DNA of 64,000 nt from Cryptomeria japonica. Its lineage: Eukaryota; Streptophyta; Pinopsida; Cupressales; Cupressaceae. Positions within the stretch are counted from its first letter, which is position 1. Each line of letters opens with the position of its first letter. Location of the stretch: the NCBI RefSeq assembly GCF_030272615.1, contig NC_081410.1, positions 284,765,957 to 284,829,956 on the forward strand. The letters run 5' to 3'. The notes below the pieces were generated by a model. The model was not told where the DNA came from and searched no databases. It worked only from the letters and a program-made list of their open reading frames with translations. Of the stretch, positions 34,756-47,079 are shown one piece after another. The translations under genes were made by a program, and so were the position numbers.

Positions 34756-35645
34756 TTTAGATAAAGCTAGTAAATTAGAAATGACATAAATCAATTAAAA
34801 CATTAGAATTTAGATCATGTAGAAGGAATTAAACCAATTTGAGAGAACATTTTAAATGGAGGCCACAAAAACTGCAAAAGTGAAACAATATTAAAAGACG
34901 TCATGCATATCATGCATATGGTTCTATCTAGAAGGAAGTAATATGAATGATTGCATTCCCAATGTTTTAAGTATGGATACTTTTCCAATTCTATGCCAAA
35001 AAAATTCTCCAATTTGTACTTCTATCTCTTCATGTGTCCAAATGACCATAAATAGTCATAAAAATTATTTATTAAACTAAATTATAAATATGATTACAAG
35101 GAACATAAACAAGAATGACAAAATATTAAGTAGCATTAATCTTTAAGATAAAAAAAAGGGATTGTGAGGCACCATAGAGGCTTTTAGGTCATTTTTAGAC
35201 CATATATCCATTATATACCCCTAAAATAGCCTTAAAACACCTTTAATGTACTTAAATAACCTATAAAATGGTAAATAATTACAAAAATAAAGGCAATTTC
35301 GTGGGAATAAGCTAATTAAGAGTTATTATGAAAAGAAAAAAGTGAAAAGTCGTTATGAAGAGGCATTAAGAAGATATATAAAGTGGTAGAATTAAGAGAA
35401 GTAAAGAAAGGAAGAAGGGGAGAAGAAGTAAGAATATGTAGAGTGATAAGAAGAGGAGAAATCCAAATTCATAAAAGAAGATATTGTGTAATATATTGTT
35501 TTGAACATTATTTTAAATTTTCCTAGGGTTTCTAAAAGAGTGTATAAAAATCAATATACTTTTAGGGAACCAACACATTCTTCATAATTTATAATATATA
35601 CAATGCCTCTTCAGTTTTTAACAAGTCAAAAAAATAAGAAATTAT
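34756..35645 (+). other. MULE 5' non-coding region
   Basis: AT-rich, no coding similarity seen. A purine-rich segment lies at 35395-35470. It may hold the transposase promoter, but I see no convincing element. Confidence 0.4.
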
Positions 35646-36995
35646 TTATTTTAAATGGTTACACATTTTTGTTTCATTGACAAGGCATCAATAAAATGAT
35701 CTGGCATTGTTAGGAATATTTTACAAATAAATGTTCAAGTTGATGCTATACTACGACACAAATAGAATCTCGTGATGCGATTAGCAGTACAAAACATAAT
35801 CATGCTCCAAAACCTGAGATGACCACTATCGTTTAAACACAAAATGAATGAAATGAAAGACATGGCGTGCTCAACTCAAGATTCTAAAAGAAATATCATT
35901 GATGCTTCATGTTCTAATATTTCATTACCCGTAGCAAGAGCAATACCATCAACTAATGCATTATCCAAAATGATTCGAAGAAAAAGAAGATTTGAAGTGC
36001 CACCACCAAATCCTCAGACATCGACATATCTTATCTTACTCATTGAATATACATTTACCAATAGAGGGGAAAAGTTTCTTTTTCATGATAGTAATGATGA
36101 GAACAATTTTTTAATATTCACCGCCACATAGAATTTGTAATTACTGAAAGAATCTAAAAAATGGTTTAGTGACAATACATTTAAAATAGTACTAAGTTTT
36201 TTTCAATAGTTGTACATCACTCATGGCTTGAAAACTGATGTGATATTCCTACTCATTTATATTCTTATGACCAACAAAACAAGAACCACTTATTCACAAT
36301 TACTTGTAGAATTAAAACAACTTCAACTTGATCTAAACCCCAAAAATATACTTATTGATTTTGAATTAGGTTTCATGGGAGCTATTTCTGAAATTTTTCC
36401 AAATGTCACTATTCAGTACTGTTTTTCCATTTCTCTTAATGTTTGTGGAGGAAATTTCAAGAAGAAGGTCTACAAACATATTATAGTGTCGATGAAGTAT
36501 TTGCATTTTAGATCAAGAAACTTGTTGCATTATCTTTCGTGCCTCAGATAGACATAATTGATGCATTTGAAAAACTTCTACAATCTTCTTATTATATAGA
36601 ACATTAGGAGACTCTGCAACTCATAATTGATTATTTTGAAGACACATGGATTGGCAGACTAACCAAAAGAGGCAACATATTGTCACCCAAGTTTCCAATC
36701 ACAATATGGAATTTCTATTCAACTATTCAAGATGGTCTTCCCAAAACCAATAATATTGTTGAGGGATGGCACAAAGTATTTAGTGAATTGCTTCAAGAAT
36801 CTCACAACTTAGTCTAGAAATTCATCAAAACAATGAAAAAAGAATAGGGTCTCCAAGAGAATAAAATAGAGAAATATATGGCTCGAAACATTGGACAACC
36901 AAGCAGGAAAAATATCGTGAACTTAAAGAAATAATAAAAATATTGGTTGATGGTTATGACAACCATAACATTTTAGATTATATAAGAGGTGTCGC
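35646..36995 (+). pseudogene. MULE transposase with FLYWCH zinc finger (decayed)
   Basis: At 35654-35824 a frame reads NGYTFLFH, then W-x-C (codons 35702-35710), a second Cys (KCSS) and HNHAP. The spacing fits a FLYWCH C2H2 finger. After a frameshift, 35844-36551 gives the MULE domain: LLKESKKWFSDNTFK, LYITHGL, TTYSQLLVELKQLQ, ILIDFE and FPNVTIQYCF. The first two catalytic Asp (in SDNTF and IDFE) are present. After a second shift near 36530 come YFEDTWIGR, FPITIWNFY and LPKTNNIVEGWH. This motif set is, to my knowledge, characteristic of Phantom-type MULEs of animals; plant MULEs usually carry SWIM or FAR1-like fingers. At least four stops and two frameshifts make it dead. Confidence 0.78.
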
Positions 36996-37084
36996 TCATA
37001 ATTTGACACTTTAATTAAAAAACTTTATAATAATTTTTTTAGCAACATACATGTAATTATAAATTTTATTTTCCTTTCTCTATA

Positions 37085-37211
37085 TTTTGTCCATGGGTTA
37101 TTCTGACCATGGGTTATTTTGGCTTGGGTTATTATGACCCTGTGTTATTTTGTCCTTGTGTTATTATTATCGAGTTATTCTTTCCAGGGTTATTTTGGTT
37201 GGGTTATTATG
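37085..37211 (-). repeat. Right inverted arm of the MULE
   Basis: GGTTATTCTG, GGTTATTTTGG and GGTTATTATGACC units in series, the inverse of the left arm. Confidence 0.8.
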
Positions 37212-37227
37212 ACCTGCAACCTTAGCT

Positions 37228-38101
37228 GCTTGATATTGAAGGAAAGAGGAATTTCTAGGTTTTCTTTGACTTTAGATGGATCCACTTCTATTCCGTGGTG
37301 TGAGACAATAACACTAGGAGTTTCCCCAAAGTAACACCAAAGACACATTTCTTTGGATTCAATTTGATTTTATATTGCTCTAGTCTACCAAAGATTCCAG
37401 ATAGGATGACAATACTATCTAATGTAGTTGACTTTGCAAATAAGTTGTCAACTAGTCTTCCACTATTGTATGTATCATATTATGAAATAGGATTTTCATC
37501 GCTCTTTAGTAGGTAACTCCAATATTTTTAGACCAAAGGGTGTGACATTATAGCAATATTTCCCCCAAGGACAAGTGAAGGCAGTTTTATGTTGATCCTC
37601 TGGTGCTATCCTAATTTGGTTATAACCTAAGAATCCATCAATAAGGGAGACCATCTCGTATCCAAAAATAATATCAACAATCATATCTATATTGGGTAGG
37701 GAGAAGTCATCTTTTAGAGAGGCTTTATTCATATCTTGAAAGGTTGTAAAAATCTTGATGCCCCCATTTGTCTTTGTTACCAATACCAGATTGGATATCC
37801 ACTCTGTATAGACAATTGGCCTTATGAAATTCACATCTAATAACTTTGTGAGTTTTAATTTGACTAGGAAGGTAATCTGTGGGTGCATCTTCCTTAAATT
37901 TTTATTTACTAGTTTATCTCTAGGAATAAGAGGTAAGTGATGAAGAACTAGCCCAGGATCCAATCCAAACATATCAACATAGGACCATGTAAAGTTTATT
38001 TTCCTTTCTTTGAAGAATTTGATGAAGTCATGTTTTTCAACTAGTGTGAGTGACTCTGCAAAGTGGATTATTTTTGTATTTTCATTGTTGTACAAGTTAA
38101 C
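37228..38101 (-). pseudogene. Tat-lineage Ty3 reverse transcriptase (N-terminal and central part)
   Basis: Minus strand, 37496-38101, reads a long RT stretch: FTWSYVDMFGLDPG, LRKMHPQ, IRPIVYTEWISNLV, KDDFSLPNIDMIVD and GYNQIRIAPEDQHKTAF, ending at PFGLK. Beyond a frameshift, 37228-37400 gives the RT C-terminus (SHHGIEVDPSKVK, NIKQLR). The YxDD motif falls in the broken part (about 37400-37490) and is not readable. The motif wording is that of Tat elements. The upstream gag-protease part is cut off at 38101 by LTR-A. Confidence 0.85.
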
Positions 38102-38297
38102 TGTAGTACCCCTCCTTGACATACTTTTCTTTTATGCATTGATAAAAATTTATGGACTTGTTTAGATTTATTTGTGATACTCTTGGTAGATGCTTATGGT
38201 TTTGTTTATGTTTTTGATGATAGACATTTCATGTTGATGGATGATACATTATATTTTAATAGGATGATGATATATTCAAGACTTCATTGATGATATT

Positions 38298-39537
38298 TGT
38301 TAGACAGTTAAAATAACTAGAAGACAACTGAGAGGGGGGCTGAATCAGTTGTCACAAATTACTAGAACATTTAACAATTAAAACTTTAATACTAGAACCC
38401 AAAACATTAATATCAGGATGCTTAAACCAAATACCAGAATAACAGTTAAACCAATTAAGCATAAACAATAATCATAGAATAAATACCATCCACATGACAC
38501 CAAGATTTATATGTGAAAAACCCAATAAAGGGAAAAACCATGGTGGGAATCCTACCCATAGTCAGATAATACTTCTACAGTAAGTATGTGAATTACAATT
38601 GAGGGGCCTTTACTTGTAAGAAGGCCAACAACCTAGAACACACTACTCATCACAAAAGGAGTCTCACTGACTACATAGAAATCTAGACTACAATTTGGAA
38701 GAAGTGTTTGAACTGCAAAGATAGCATCTCATATGCCTGAGTACAGTTCCGGTTAAGCTCAATACCAGAGGAATAAATCCTCTTACATAAACCCAATTCG
38801 ATCTCCAATGATCGAACAAATACTCTACCTAAATGATATTACATTATTCATACATTATATATCCATATCCATTCCCTAACCTTATACCTATGATGATCTA
38901 AAATGAGATCGTACATCATATATATACAAACCCTTGACCATAAACAATCAGGTCGGCCACCAGACAATAAACCAAATACATAATTACAAAACATGTCGGC
39001 CTTAGACCAAACAAATAATATCCAACATATAAGACATCTCAGAAACACATGGAGAGGTCCAATCCTTATGTTACATTAAGTTGGTCCATAACCTAGATCA
39101 ATTGGGACCCAATATAGGTCCACATGCTAAAGCAATGATCTCCATCCGCGAAGTCTCAAACATGATCACCAATAGCATCCTAAATCTCCACCAAAAGATG
39201 CACCAACACCACTTATGCGTATCATCAAATATCTTCATCAAAAGATTTGTCAGTGAAACCCTTGCCAGAACCACAAGCCAATCTTCCAAGCAAGCATGAT
39301 AGCATCCAATCACCAGACCAAAACAAACTTGCTAAATATGAACATAAGTACCATGAATAAGACAATTCCATAACCAAACCATATCGGAGCCTACCAGATT
39401 ATGTTGGATCCAAACCAACCAGAAACCACTCAACCTACCAGGACCAGAAGGGTGCCAGTAAAGCATCCAAATAGCTAGTATTGCCATCAATGACAAAACA
39501 TCAGTGCAACACAATCAATTCCTCCAAATGGCTAACA
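38298..39537 (-). repeat. Solo copia LTR, minus strand
   Basis: TGTTAGACAG to GGCTAACA on plus, 1240 bp. It shares with copia-II LTRs the TTTTGTCATTGATG block and the terminal stem-loop (38323-38353), so it is a related but distinct family. No internal region or partner LTR is present. The flanks (ATATT and GGATT) are not a convincing TSD. Confidence 0.72.
38323..38353 (-). other. LTR-end stem-loop (solo LTR)
   Basis: GACAACTGA (38323-38331) and TCAGTTGTC (38345-38353) pair perfectly around a G-rich loop, the same arms as in copia-II. Confidence 0.7.
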
Positions 39538-40803
39538 GGATTTATGTTTGGACTTAGATTTGCATATGGTGTTCTCATGTTATGTGATAACTTTACTTCA
39601 TGTTTATATTGGATATGATGATGTTATTGATGATTTTGTGTCTTTGTTATGATGTACTGTTATTATGGACATGGAAGGGATGATGTCAAACCATTCATTG
39701 TGAGTAGGGTGTGATGTTGGCATTCCCTTTCACCTATGTGTTTACTTTGTGACTATATATATGTATATATGTTGTGCATAGAGATTTGGTGTTATTCATG
39801 ATGTAGGTATTGGACATCAACTCCACCTGGTTTCACAGGTCTAAGCGTGTCTCTAATCCCAATGGAAAGTTGATCAAAGAATGATATAATGTCTTATCAC
39901 ATTCTAGGCTCGGTTGATATCTTGTCAGTTCTAGTATTTTGGCTATGTTGCATTGTAGGAGTTAAGTGGTATTTTATTTTAATTATTTATGTTGGGTTGA
40001 TTTTATTGCATTGAAAGATTAATTATTTTATAAGCTTTAATGTGTAATTAATAAATAATGTTTATTATGAGTTTATTATATATTAATAATGATTATTCTA
40101 TGGAATTATATTATTAAAATATTTATATTTATTTGGGAATTTAATTGTTAATTTATTTTATTGGCTAATTAGGAGTTGAAATTTAGTAATTATTATTTTC
40201 AATTATTTTCTCTTTGTTTTCGAAGGTGGAAGTGGAGTGAGATTTATGTTTTGCATTGAATTTTCTATTTGAGTTTCATGCACGTGGAGAGATTATTTTT
40301 AGGGATCTTTTCTTTATATTTTATTTAGGGATTTTTGAGTATTTTTAAAGAGAATTATTTTATTGTTGAGGTAGTGGAGAATTAGCGAGGTGTGATAATT
40401 TTTAGAGTATTTTATTAGTGCTTTTAGGGTTTTCGAAAGAGAATTTGTTCTTGGATTTTGGAAGAAGTTTTTTGCGCGTTCTTGGATGATTAAGGATTGC
40501 ATTGTTGTTGTGTTTGCATTGGATAAGTTTGTGTGGATTGTATTTGGTTGACATTTTCCAAATTGTGGTCGTGCTTCATTCTTCTCTCAGTCTATTTTCC
40601 ATTCTTCTTATTTCCAGGTTGGTGAATTCCTTATTCTTAATTATTAATTTATGTATTTTTATTTTAAAAGGAAAAGATTGTCTTCTTTGTGTTTGTAATT
40701 GTCTTTTGTGTTATTGGGGAGAATTTTGCATGATAATATAATCAATATTTTATTTACTATAGGTGTAGAGTTTGGGAATTTTTATCTCACTAGGATTAGT
40801 TCT

Positions 40804-43201
40804 TGAAGAACACAAATGGACACTGAGAGGGGGGTGAATAATGTATTTTAAAACTTTTAACTGTGTGTGCAAGGACTAAAACTTCAAATTAATTAAGAAC
40901 ATACACACAAATCAAACCACAACACAAAATATACAAGTAAAACCCAATGTGGGAAAAACCTCAGTGAGAATAGCTACTGGAGTCTACTACTCCAATCTAG
41001 CCTCACAATAATAACAATTTGTAATGTTTAGTGCACCAACCCAAGGAGAACCAACCCCTAAAACTTTAGGGCACCAGCCCAAGGAGTATGAACCACTGAT
41101 TTCATGAGCACCTACTCAAAGGAGAACCTACCCCTTCTCTAAGAACCCACTCAAAGATTTACAGTGATTGTTCAAGTTTACAATGCAATGACAAAGCCTT
41201 GTTACAAATAAGTTTTGTGACACTTACAAATTTCCCATATCTCAAGAATGACTTTCTCTACCTTTTGAAGTTTCTCCTCCTTCCTCTGTCTGGTTATCTT
41301 CTCTCTATTACAACATTACTCTCCAAAATGCTATGTTTTTTCTCCGTGCTCTCTTTCTACTTCTGTAAATTTTCTCTATTTTCTCTTGGCAGCAACACAC
41401 TCTATCTCTCTCTCTCTCAACACACACTTTCAGTCGACTTGTTGAGATATCTATATTTTCACCTTAAAATATATGTTGATAGCCACACCAACCAATGTCA
41501 AATCACATCACACCTTCTTCTCAATTCGACTCTGTACACATTAGAGATTACTTCTATTGCAAACTTGAATATTTTTTTTCGAGTCGGTTGTCTTGGAGAT
41601 CTCTACTGTAGGTGATTTTATTCTCTATCTTCAATCTATTCTCAGATCAGCTGCCTAAATTAAATACATCATGTCTATCTTCAGATCATTCTTTGTACTT
41701 GGATTACTAAGTTTAGTAATCTTCCTTTTCCCAAAATGATATGGAATCCTCCCTCGAGCCACACAACCTGCCTGCAACTCAATCGCAATGCATCTTTCAT
41801 CCTCTGTTGACCTACTCTAAAAAGATCAACAACTACCACATTGGAATCCTTCATCACTAACTTCTGCATATTTGATTCATTCTTTATTCATTAGGGAGCC
41901 TCATGTATTTATATTCTTCATCCAGATCAGATGGTCAAGGTCAGATGGCTTCCACGTAAAACCCTTGTGACAATCGGCATACGCAGGTGTCGTCAAAAGT
42001 CTTCGTATTCTACATCCAAGTCACCTAGTCAACCATAGTTAACCACCACATGGACTATCATCCTTATCAGGCTGCCAACATGTTGACTAAAATACCTCTT
42101 ATAGTCATGCTAACCTTATCCTCCATCACTACAAGATGGAGGGATGCTTGCCATTTTGCCTTTTAACTTATCCCATGAGTTCCTCTTTACATCCATCTGT
42201 AGGCACGAGATAGTGAGATGTATCATCTTTCACTTCACTATCTTATCCCGCATGACCATCAAACACCCTTCTTGAGTGATACAAGATAGTGGGATTCATC
42301 TAGCACAATCATCATGTTATCCCACAAGACCTTTAGTCTTAACGCAAATGAATTCTGAGATAGTGGGAACCATTCCCTATCCTCAACAAGTCCCAGGATA
42401 GTGGGAGGAGTCGCTATACCTTTTCTTGAAGTTATCCCGCATGGACACCATGCACACACTTGCATGGTGTGGGATAGAGGGGGATGCATTTCCCCTTTTC
42501 ACATCGCTTTTCCTTATCTTGCGGGCTTCTTCACTTCTCTGCTTGGTCACACGAGATAATAGAATGGCTTTTCTTTTGTTTCCCATGCATGATATTTTAT
42601 GTGCCTCTTAAGCTATATGGGATAAGGGAATCTGCAATCTTCCCTCCAATTTCTTATCTGGCGTGACTTTTTTTGGTCACTTTTGACACCACAGGATAAG
42701 AGGGACCGACTTTTGTTCATCAAACTTAATTTATCACATGTGACTAGCACATAACCTTTTCCACAACATGGGATAGTGAGTAGTGCCACTTTTGTGTTAT
42801 CCCAGGAGGCATTCAACACTCAAAAAACATGCTATGAGATAAGGAGAACACCTTTGACTTTTCTTCAGTGTTATCTTGCACAGTCTCTTCCCTTCATTTG
42901 AACACACCATAGAACCCTTGGATGCACGTGAACCAAACAACTACCACCACATGGAAATCATGGCTCTCAACCCCAACTCAGGACTCGCTCACTATTGTCG
43001 ACATATGGAGATGATGAATATGGTCAAAACCCCTGCAACATAACACAACATGTTATGCACAATTGCACAACATAACCCACATGTTATGTGCGTTTGCTAT
43101 CTATTTCTCTTCAACCTCTTGACACCTCTTGAAGCATGACTGCTATCTACTATTTTTCAACCATTTGACATCCCTTGACATAAATGACAATAATGCCAAC
43201 A
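40804..43201 (-). repeat. Solo LTR related to the copia-I LTR
   Basis: 2398 bp from TGAAGAACAC to TGCCAACA. The flanks GTTCT (40799-40803) and GTTTT (43202-43206) are a TSD with one C/T mismatch. It shares phrases with 10832-12970 (GGGGTGAAT, GGGAAAAACCT, GCACCAACCCAA, GAGTCTACT-type). There is no internal region, so it is a product of LTR-LTR recombination. Confidence 0.75.
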
Positions 43202-43463
43202 GTTTTTGTGTGTTTTTTGTAATTTTGATGGTAGTTCTATATTTTACTCTGTTAATTGTTTGAGAGAAAGTTATTGGTTTTTGAGGTCTTGTGAAGATTA
43301 TTCTTTTGTGAGAATATTTTCTATCTATGAATCTTTTATTTTGGATTTTGAGAGAAAGATATTTCTTTTCATTCTATTTCAGATGGAGTTGAACTTTATT
43401 TTTGCAATTTGTAATTCTTTATATAGACTTTATCTATGTTTTTGTGTCATATTTTACCTTTTT

Positions 43464-43655
43464 TAAATATGCGATAACATATGCTATTTTACTTCATGTA
43501 TGTGCCAGTATGCGCAACAAATGCACTAACCTATTTTATATATGTGCTAACATGTGTTATATATGCTACTTCATGCTATATATGCATTACTTTGTGTTAT
43601 ATATGCACTACTTCATTTTATATATGCTCTACTTCATGTTATATATGTGTTTTTT
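43464..43655 (+). repeat. Minisatellite of TATATATGC units in LTR-A
   Basis: About 20-24-bp units of the type TTATATATGCACTACTTCAT, seven or eight imperfect copies. The equivalent place in LTR-B (53400-53650) carries an array of AATAGCGCATA units on the plus strand. Confidence 0.7.
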
Positions 43656-45985
43656 TATATTTTTGGATTATTTTTGAAGTTCAAGTTGGTTTGTGTAAGA
43701 TTAAAGGCTTCTTTTAGGGTTTGTTTTTTGGTGTGGTAATTTTCTAGAGGCTAATTTATTGATTAAGAGGATTTTATGTGATATTCCTTCCTCCTTGTGT
43801 ATTTGATCTTTTGGTATATTGGTTGGGCATCTTGATGTTACATAAGATATGCTTTATTGAATAATATGTTGAGAATCAACCTTATTGTGATAGTTCAATT
43901 TATTATATGGGAATCAATTCATTATGCTTTACAGAAGGTTATGAGATATGTGTGATTTCTAATTTATATTTTATCCTTAGACTTTAGGAACATGTTAGGG
44001 GAAGCGGATTTGAAGTGAGTGTCAAGGCCCCTAAGTGGTCGACGGGATATCTCATTGGGAGTGTTCTTAAGAAAGTGATAACTTTAATGAATTTATTATA
44101 GGGGTCAAGTAGTTTTCACATTACCAAGACAATTACAGTGCCCCACTCATGGTTTGAGTGCTAGTTTAGGGTCAGGATGAGATTAAGAAGGCCTTGGGGG
44201 CATGATTGTAGTCCCTTATCCTCACGAGAGGTAGAGTTGGTTCTACGTGGGTCTCACTTGGCACCGGGGTCTAGAGAGATTGCTAGGATAACCTTCATGA
44301 TGGCATGTGACGACAGTTTCCCCTATGTGTGTCCTAGGTCTCAGCCTTTATTTTATGGAAGTTTGTGGTTAGTATTTTTTTATGGTTAAGCCTATGCCTT
44401 GTGATATTGTTTTATACTTTGTGGTTCTTTGGGAGATAAGTGTTAGTCTGATTTTAGAGTGTGTGGGGCCTTATATCATTGACTAGAGCACAAGGGGTGA
44501 TTCATTTTTGGTTCCACATGGCTAGGTGGTTTGATGTCTTCTTCCATTGGGATTCATCTTCATTGGATGTTTGTAAACGTGATGGATGCTTCTCCTGTAA
44601 TGCCCACCAAAATACCCTAGAGAAATAAAGAAAAATAACATACTAATAAAGATTAAAAAAAATTAACATCATCTAATACAACACATATAATCATTTACTC
44701 AAATGCATTAAAGATCCATTAGCATAATATGCACATAACAATATGAACATATAAACTAATAATGCAAGCGAAAAAAAACACAACATAACATTAGCCTCCC
44801 TAGGGTATCTCAATGTTATTACTTACACTACTAATCATAAGCAATAACATCATAATCACAACTAATCCAATGCATACCATTTCAAATGTCAATTATTCTT
44901 TCCAAGTACACATGCAAGATCATTTCAATCTATCTATTATGAATGCAATCCTTAAAAATGCAATACCATCCAACCCATTAGATTCATCTTAAGAACACCA
45001 AATCCAAATGTTCCTAATCCCATTTATTCATTTCTTCCTAACAAGATTAATCCATTCTAATATGATATAATCACATAACTAGTCCATTCTGATTAATATT
45101 ATAACATACACATATTTCTAATGCATGACAATGATTCCAATAATATCATTTCCATTAATGAAATACCGCAAGATACCAAATGATATATCATTATATCTTT
45201 TTACAAGTCATAATCCATGTCCTAAGGAATCAACTAACATTATATATCCACTATCTAATTACAATATTCTCATGATATCCATAATTTCATATGTCATATG
45301 ATCAAATACATCCATCTGCTACTTTATCCAACCATAAGCTGAAGATACAAGAATCCACATCCATGAAAGAAGCATCCAACAAAGAATATCCCAATGGAAG
45401 AAGGCATAAAACCACCTGACCATGTGGAACTAAAGGAACCACCTCTATCCTAGGAGATGATACAAGGTCCCACACATACTCTAGACCTAGCTTGACACCT
45501 AACAACCCAAGAGACTCAACAACTCCAAAGTCACAACAAGGCAACTCATAAACATAAGCCAAATCATACACAAGGCCAAACACCAAATATAGAAACTCCT
45601 AGAGGCATACCAACAATCATGGCATAAGCACAAGAACTGAGGACAAGGACACATATTAGAGTGGAGTGTGATCGCATGCTATCCTCACAAAAATGGGAAA
45701 CCACCTTGATAGACATGTCTCTGCATGCTATCCTCACAAAGAAGGGCATCATCCTGATAGATATGTGGAACCATCTCAACCTATAAGAGAACAAGGGAGA
45801 TTGACTTGCCATCACAATGGTCTTCCCAAGCTTATCCTAAAATATCCTCTCTAGGACTAAGTCTTGGGGCTCACATCCATTATTATCTTGATTAGATGAA
45901 TCCTAATTACCCAACCCATCTAATTAATTATTAATGTTATCACTTATTACATCAAAGAAAACTTCCAATGTGCCCTGGTGGTCTA

Positions 45986-47023
45986 TGTTTGTATTTTGGT
46001 ATGGTTTTGTCATTGATGTCAACACCTACTGAAAACAAGCACTTTGGAGATCCAGCAACATTCACCGGCAAGCAAGTAACTATTGCATAGTTACTGGTAT
46101 ATGGTTCACCGGCACTTGGAATGATATGGAAGACACTTGGTAATATCGAGGCATCATGTGGACATTTTGTTTTGAAGAATTAATCATTGGTATATTCATA
46201 TTTACATATTTGCTTTTACCAACAAATAGGTCCACAGTTATCTAGGGTTACACCGACAAGTTTATCTTTTCCAGATCAACATGGCACGCTATGGAGATGA
46301 TTTATTATTGTTGTAAATGCATTAAGCCGACATGTTTAATCGGTTATTGCATCGGATATTATATTGTATGTAAAATGTTTTTATTGTAATATCTTGTAGA
46401 GCCAACCTACTAAAATTGGTCTTAGGTTATGGTATAAATGTAAGATCTTATTTGTAAGATCAAGTGTGGAATGCAAAAAAGAATTGTGTGAAGGTATATG
46501 AGAGATTAAGCAGAGGTATACATGAAGACATCATCTGAAGGTGAAGCTAGGTTTTTGTAGAAGCATATCAACATTACATCGGTACTGAATCCAGCATGTA
46601 AAGATGCTATTTTGTGCAGTACATTCTTATTGGATTTAACCATCCAACTGTAGTCAGTGTGACTCCCATTTTGTGATTGAGCAGTGAGCTCTAGGCTGTT
46701 GGCCTTTCTGCATGTGCAAACCCCATTTATGTACACTTACTATCTACAGTAGTATCATCTGATTGTGGGTAAGGTTTCCCACCGAGGTTTTTCCCCTTAC
46801 AGGGTTTCCACGTACAAATATTGGTGTTATGTGTTGTGGATGACTTTATGTTTATGTTTCATGCATTAGTCTTTACCGGTATAGCAATTTACTGTTAACA
46901 CTGTCTACTGGCACACTTAACTGGTTTACCGATATTAAGCATTAAGTTGGTTAAACAGTTTTTGGTTCGAATTTATTTGACAATTGATTCACCCCCCCTC
47001 TCAGTTGTCTCTAGGACCTAACA
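45986..47023 (+). repeat. copia-II copy 2, 5' LTR
   Basis: 1038 bp, TGTTTGTATT to CCTAACA. It contains the conserved TATAAAT (46433-46439) and the terminal stem-loop (46979-47009, with one G-T pair). Confidence 0.93.
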
Positions 47024-47026
47024 AAT

Positions 47027-47037
47027 TGTATTAGAGC
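47027..47037 (+). promoter_or_regulatory. copia-II copy 2 primer-binding site (mutated)
   Basis: TTGTATTAGAGC stands where copy 1 has TTGGTATCAGAGC: a G is lost or changed and one C is now T. It probably worked at the time of insertion. Confidence 0.75.
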
Positions 47038-47079
47038 CTAGTCCTCTTTTGCAGAAGTTTAACAACTTGAGGAGATCTA

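Larger units (their letters stand above)
34601..37219 (+). mobile_element. FLYWCH/MULE DNA transposon (Phantom-like)
   Basis: An 8-bp direct repeat CCTTAGCT (34593-34600 and 37220-37227) flanks a 2.6-kb block that interrupts the Tat RT. The ends are inverted arms of about 130 bp (34614-34755 and 37085-37211) that share CATAATAACC and then CAAAATAACCC-type units. The interior encodes a decayed transposase with a FLYWCH-type zinc finger and a MULE domain. A TSD of 8 to 10 bp is normal for Mutator-like elements. The outermost few bases of the two arms do not match well, so exact termini are uncertain by a few bases. Confidence 0.8.
38102..44595 (+). repeat. LTR-A: long chromovirus LTR in plus orientation, interrupted
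   Basis: Starts TGTAGTACCCC at 38102, directly after the Tat frame, matching the transcript-sense start of LTR-B (TGTAGTGTCCC, complement of 55507). Further matches: 39808-39880 with the complement of 54955-55020, and 44465-44580 with the complement of 45340-45480. Two solo LTRs (38298-39537 and 40804-43201) are inserted, leaving about 2.86 kb of LTR sequence. Its last 760 bp or so are missing where element B begins, consistent with B having inserted here. Confidence 0.7.

Noticed and set aside
38293-39542. TSD for the 38298-39537 solo LTR
   Set aside because: ATATT and GGATT agree at only three of five positions, so I do not call it a TSD.
41199-41615. 138-codon plus-strand hydrophobic frame
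   Set aside because: Lies inside a solo LTR in a pyrimidine-rich stretch; its Leu/Ser/Phe richness reflects composition, not a membrane protein.
43464-43655. CRISPR-like array
   Set aside because: The units are contiguous and imperfect, with no unique spacers of constant length, and the DNA is a plant LTR.
43206-43677. Overlapping Cys/Tyr-rich frames
   Set aside because: They translate the TATATATGC minisatellite and its flank, so the periodic peptides come from the DNA repeat.
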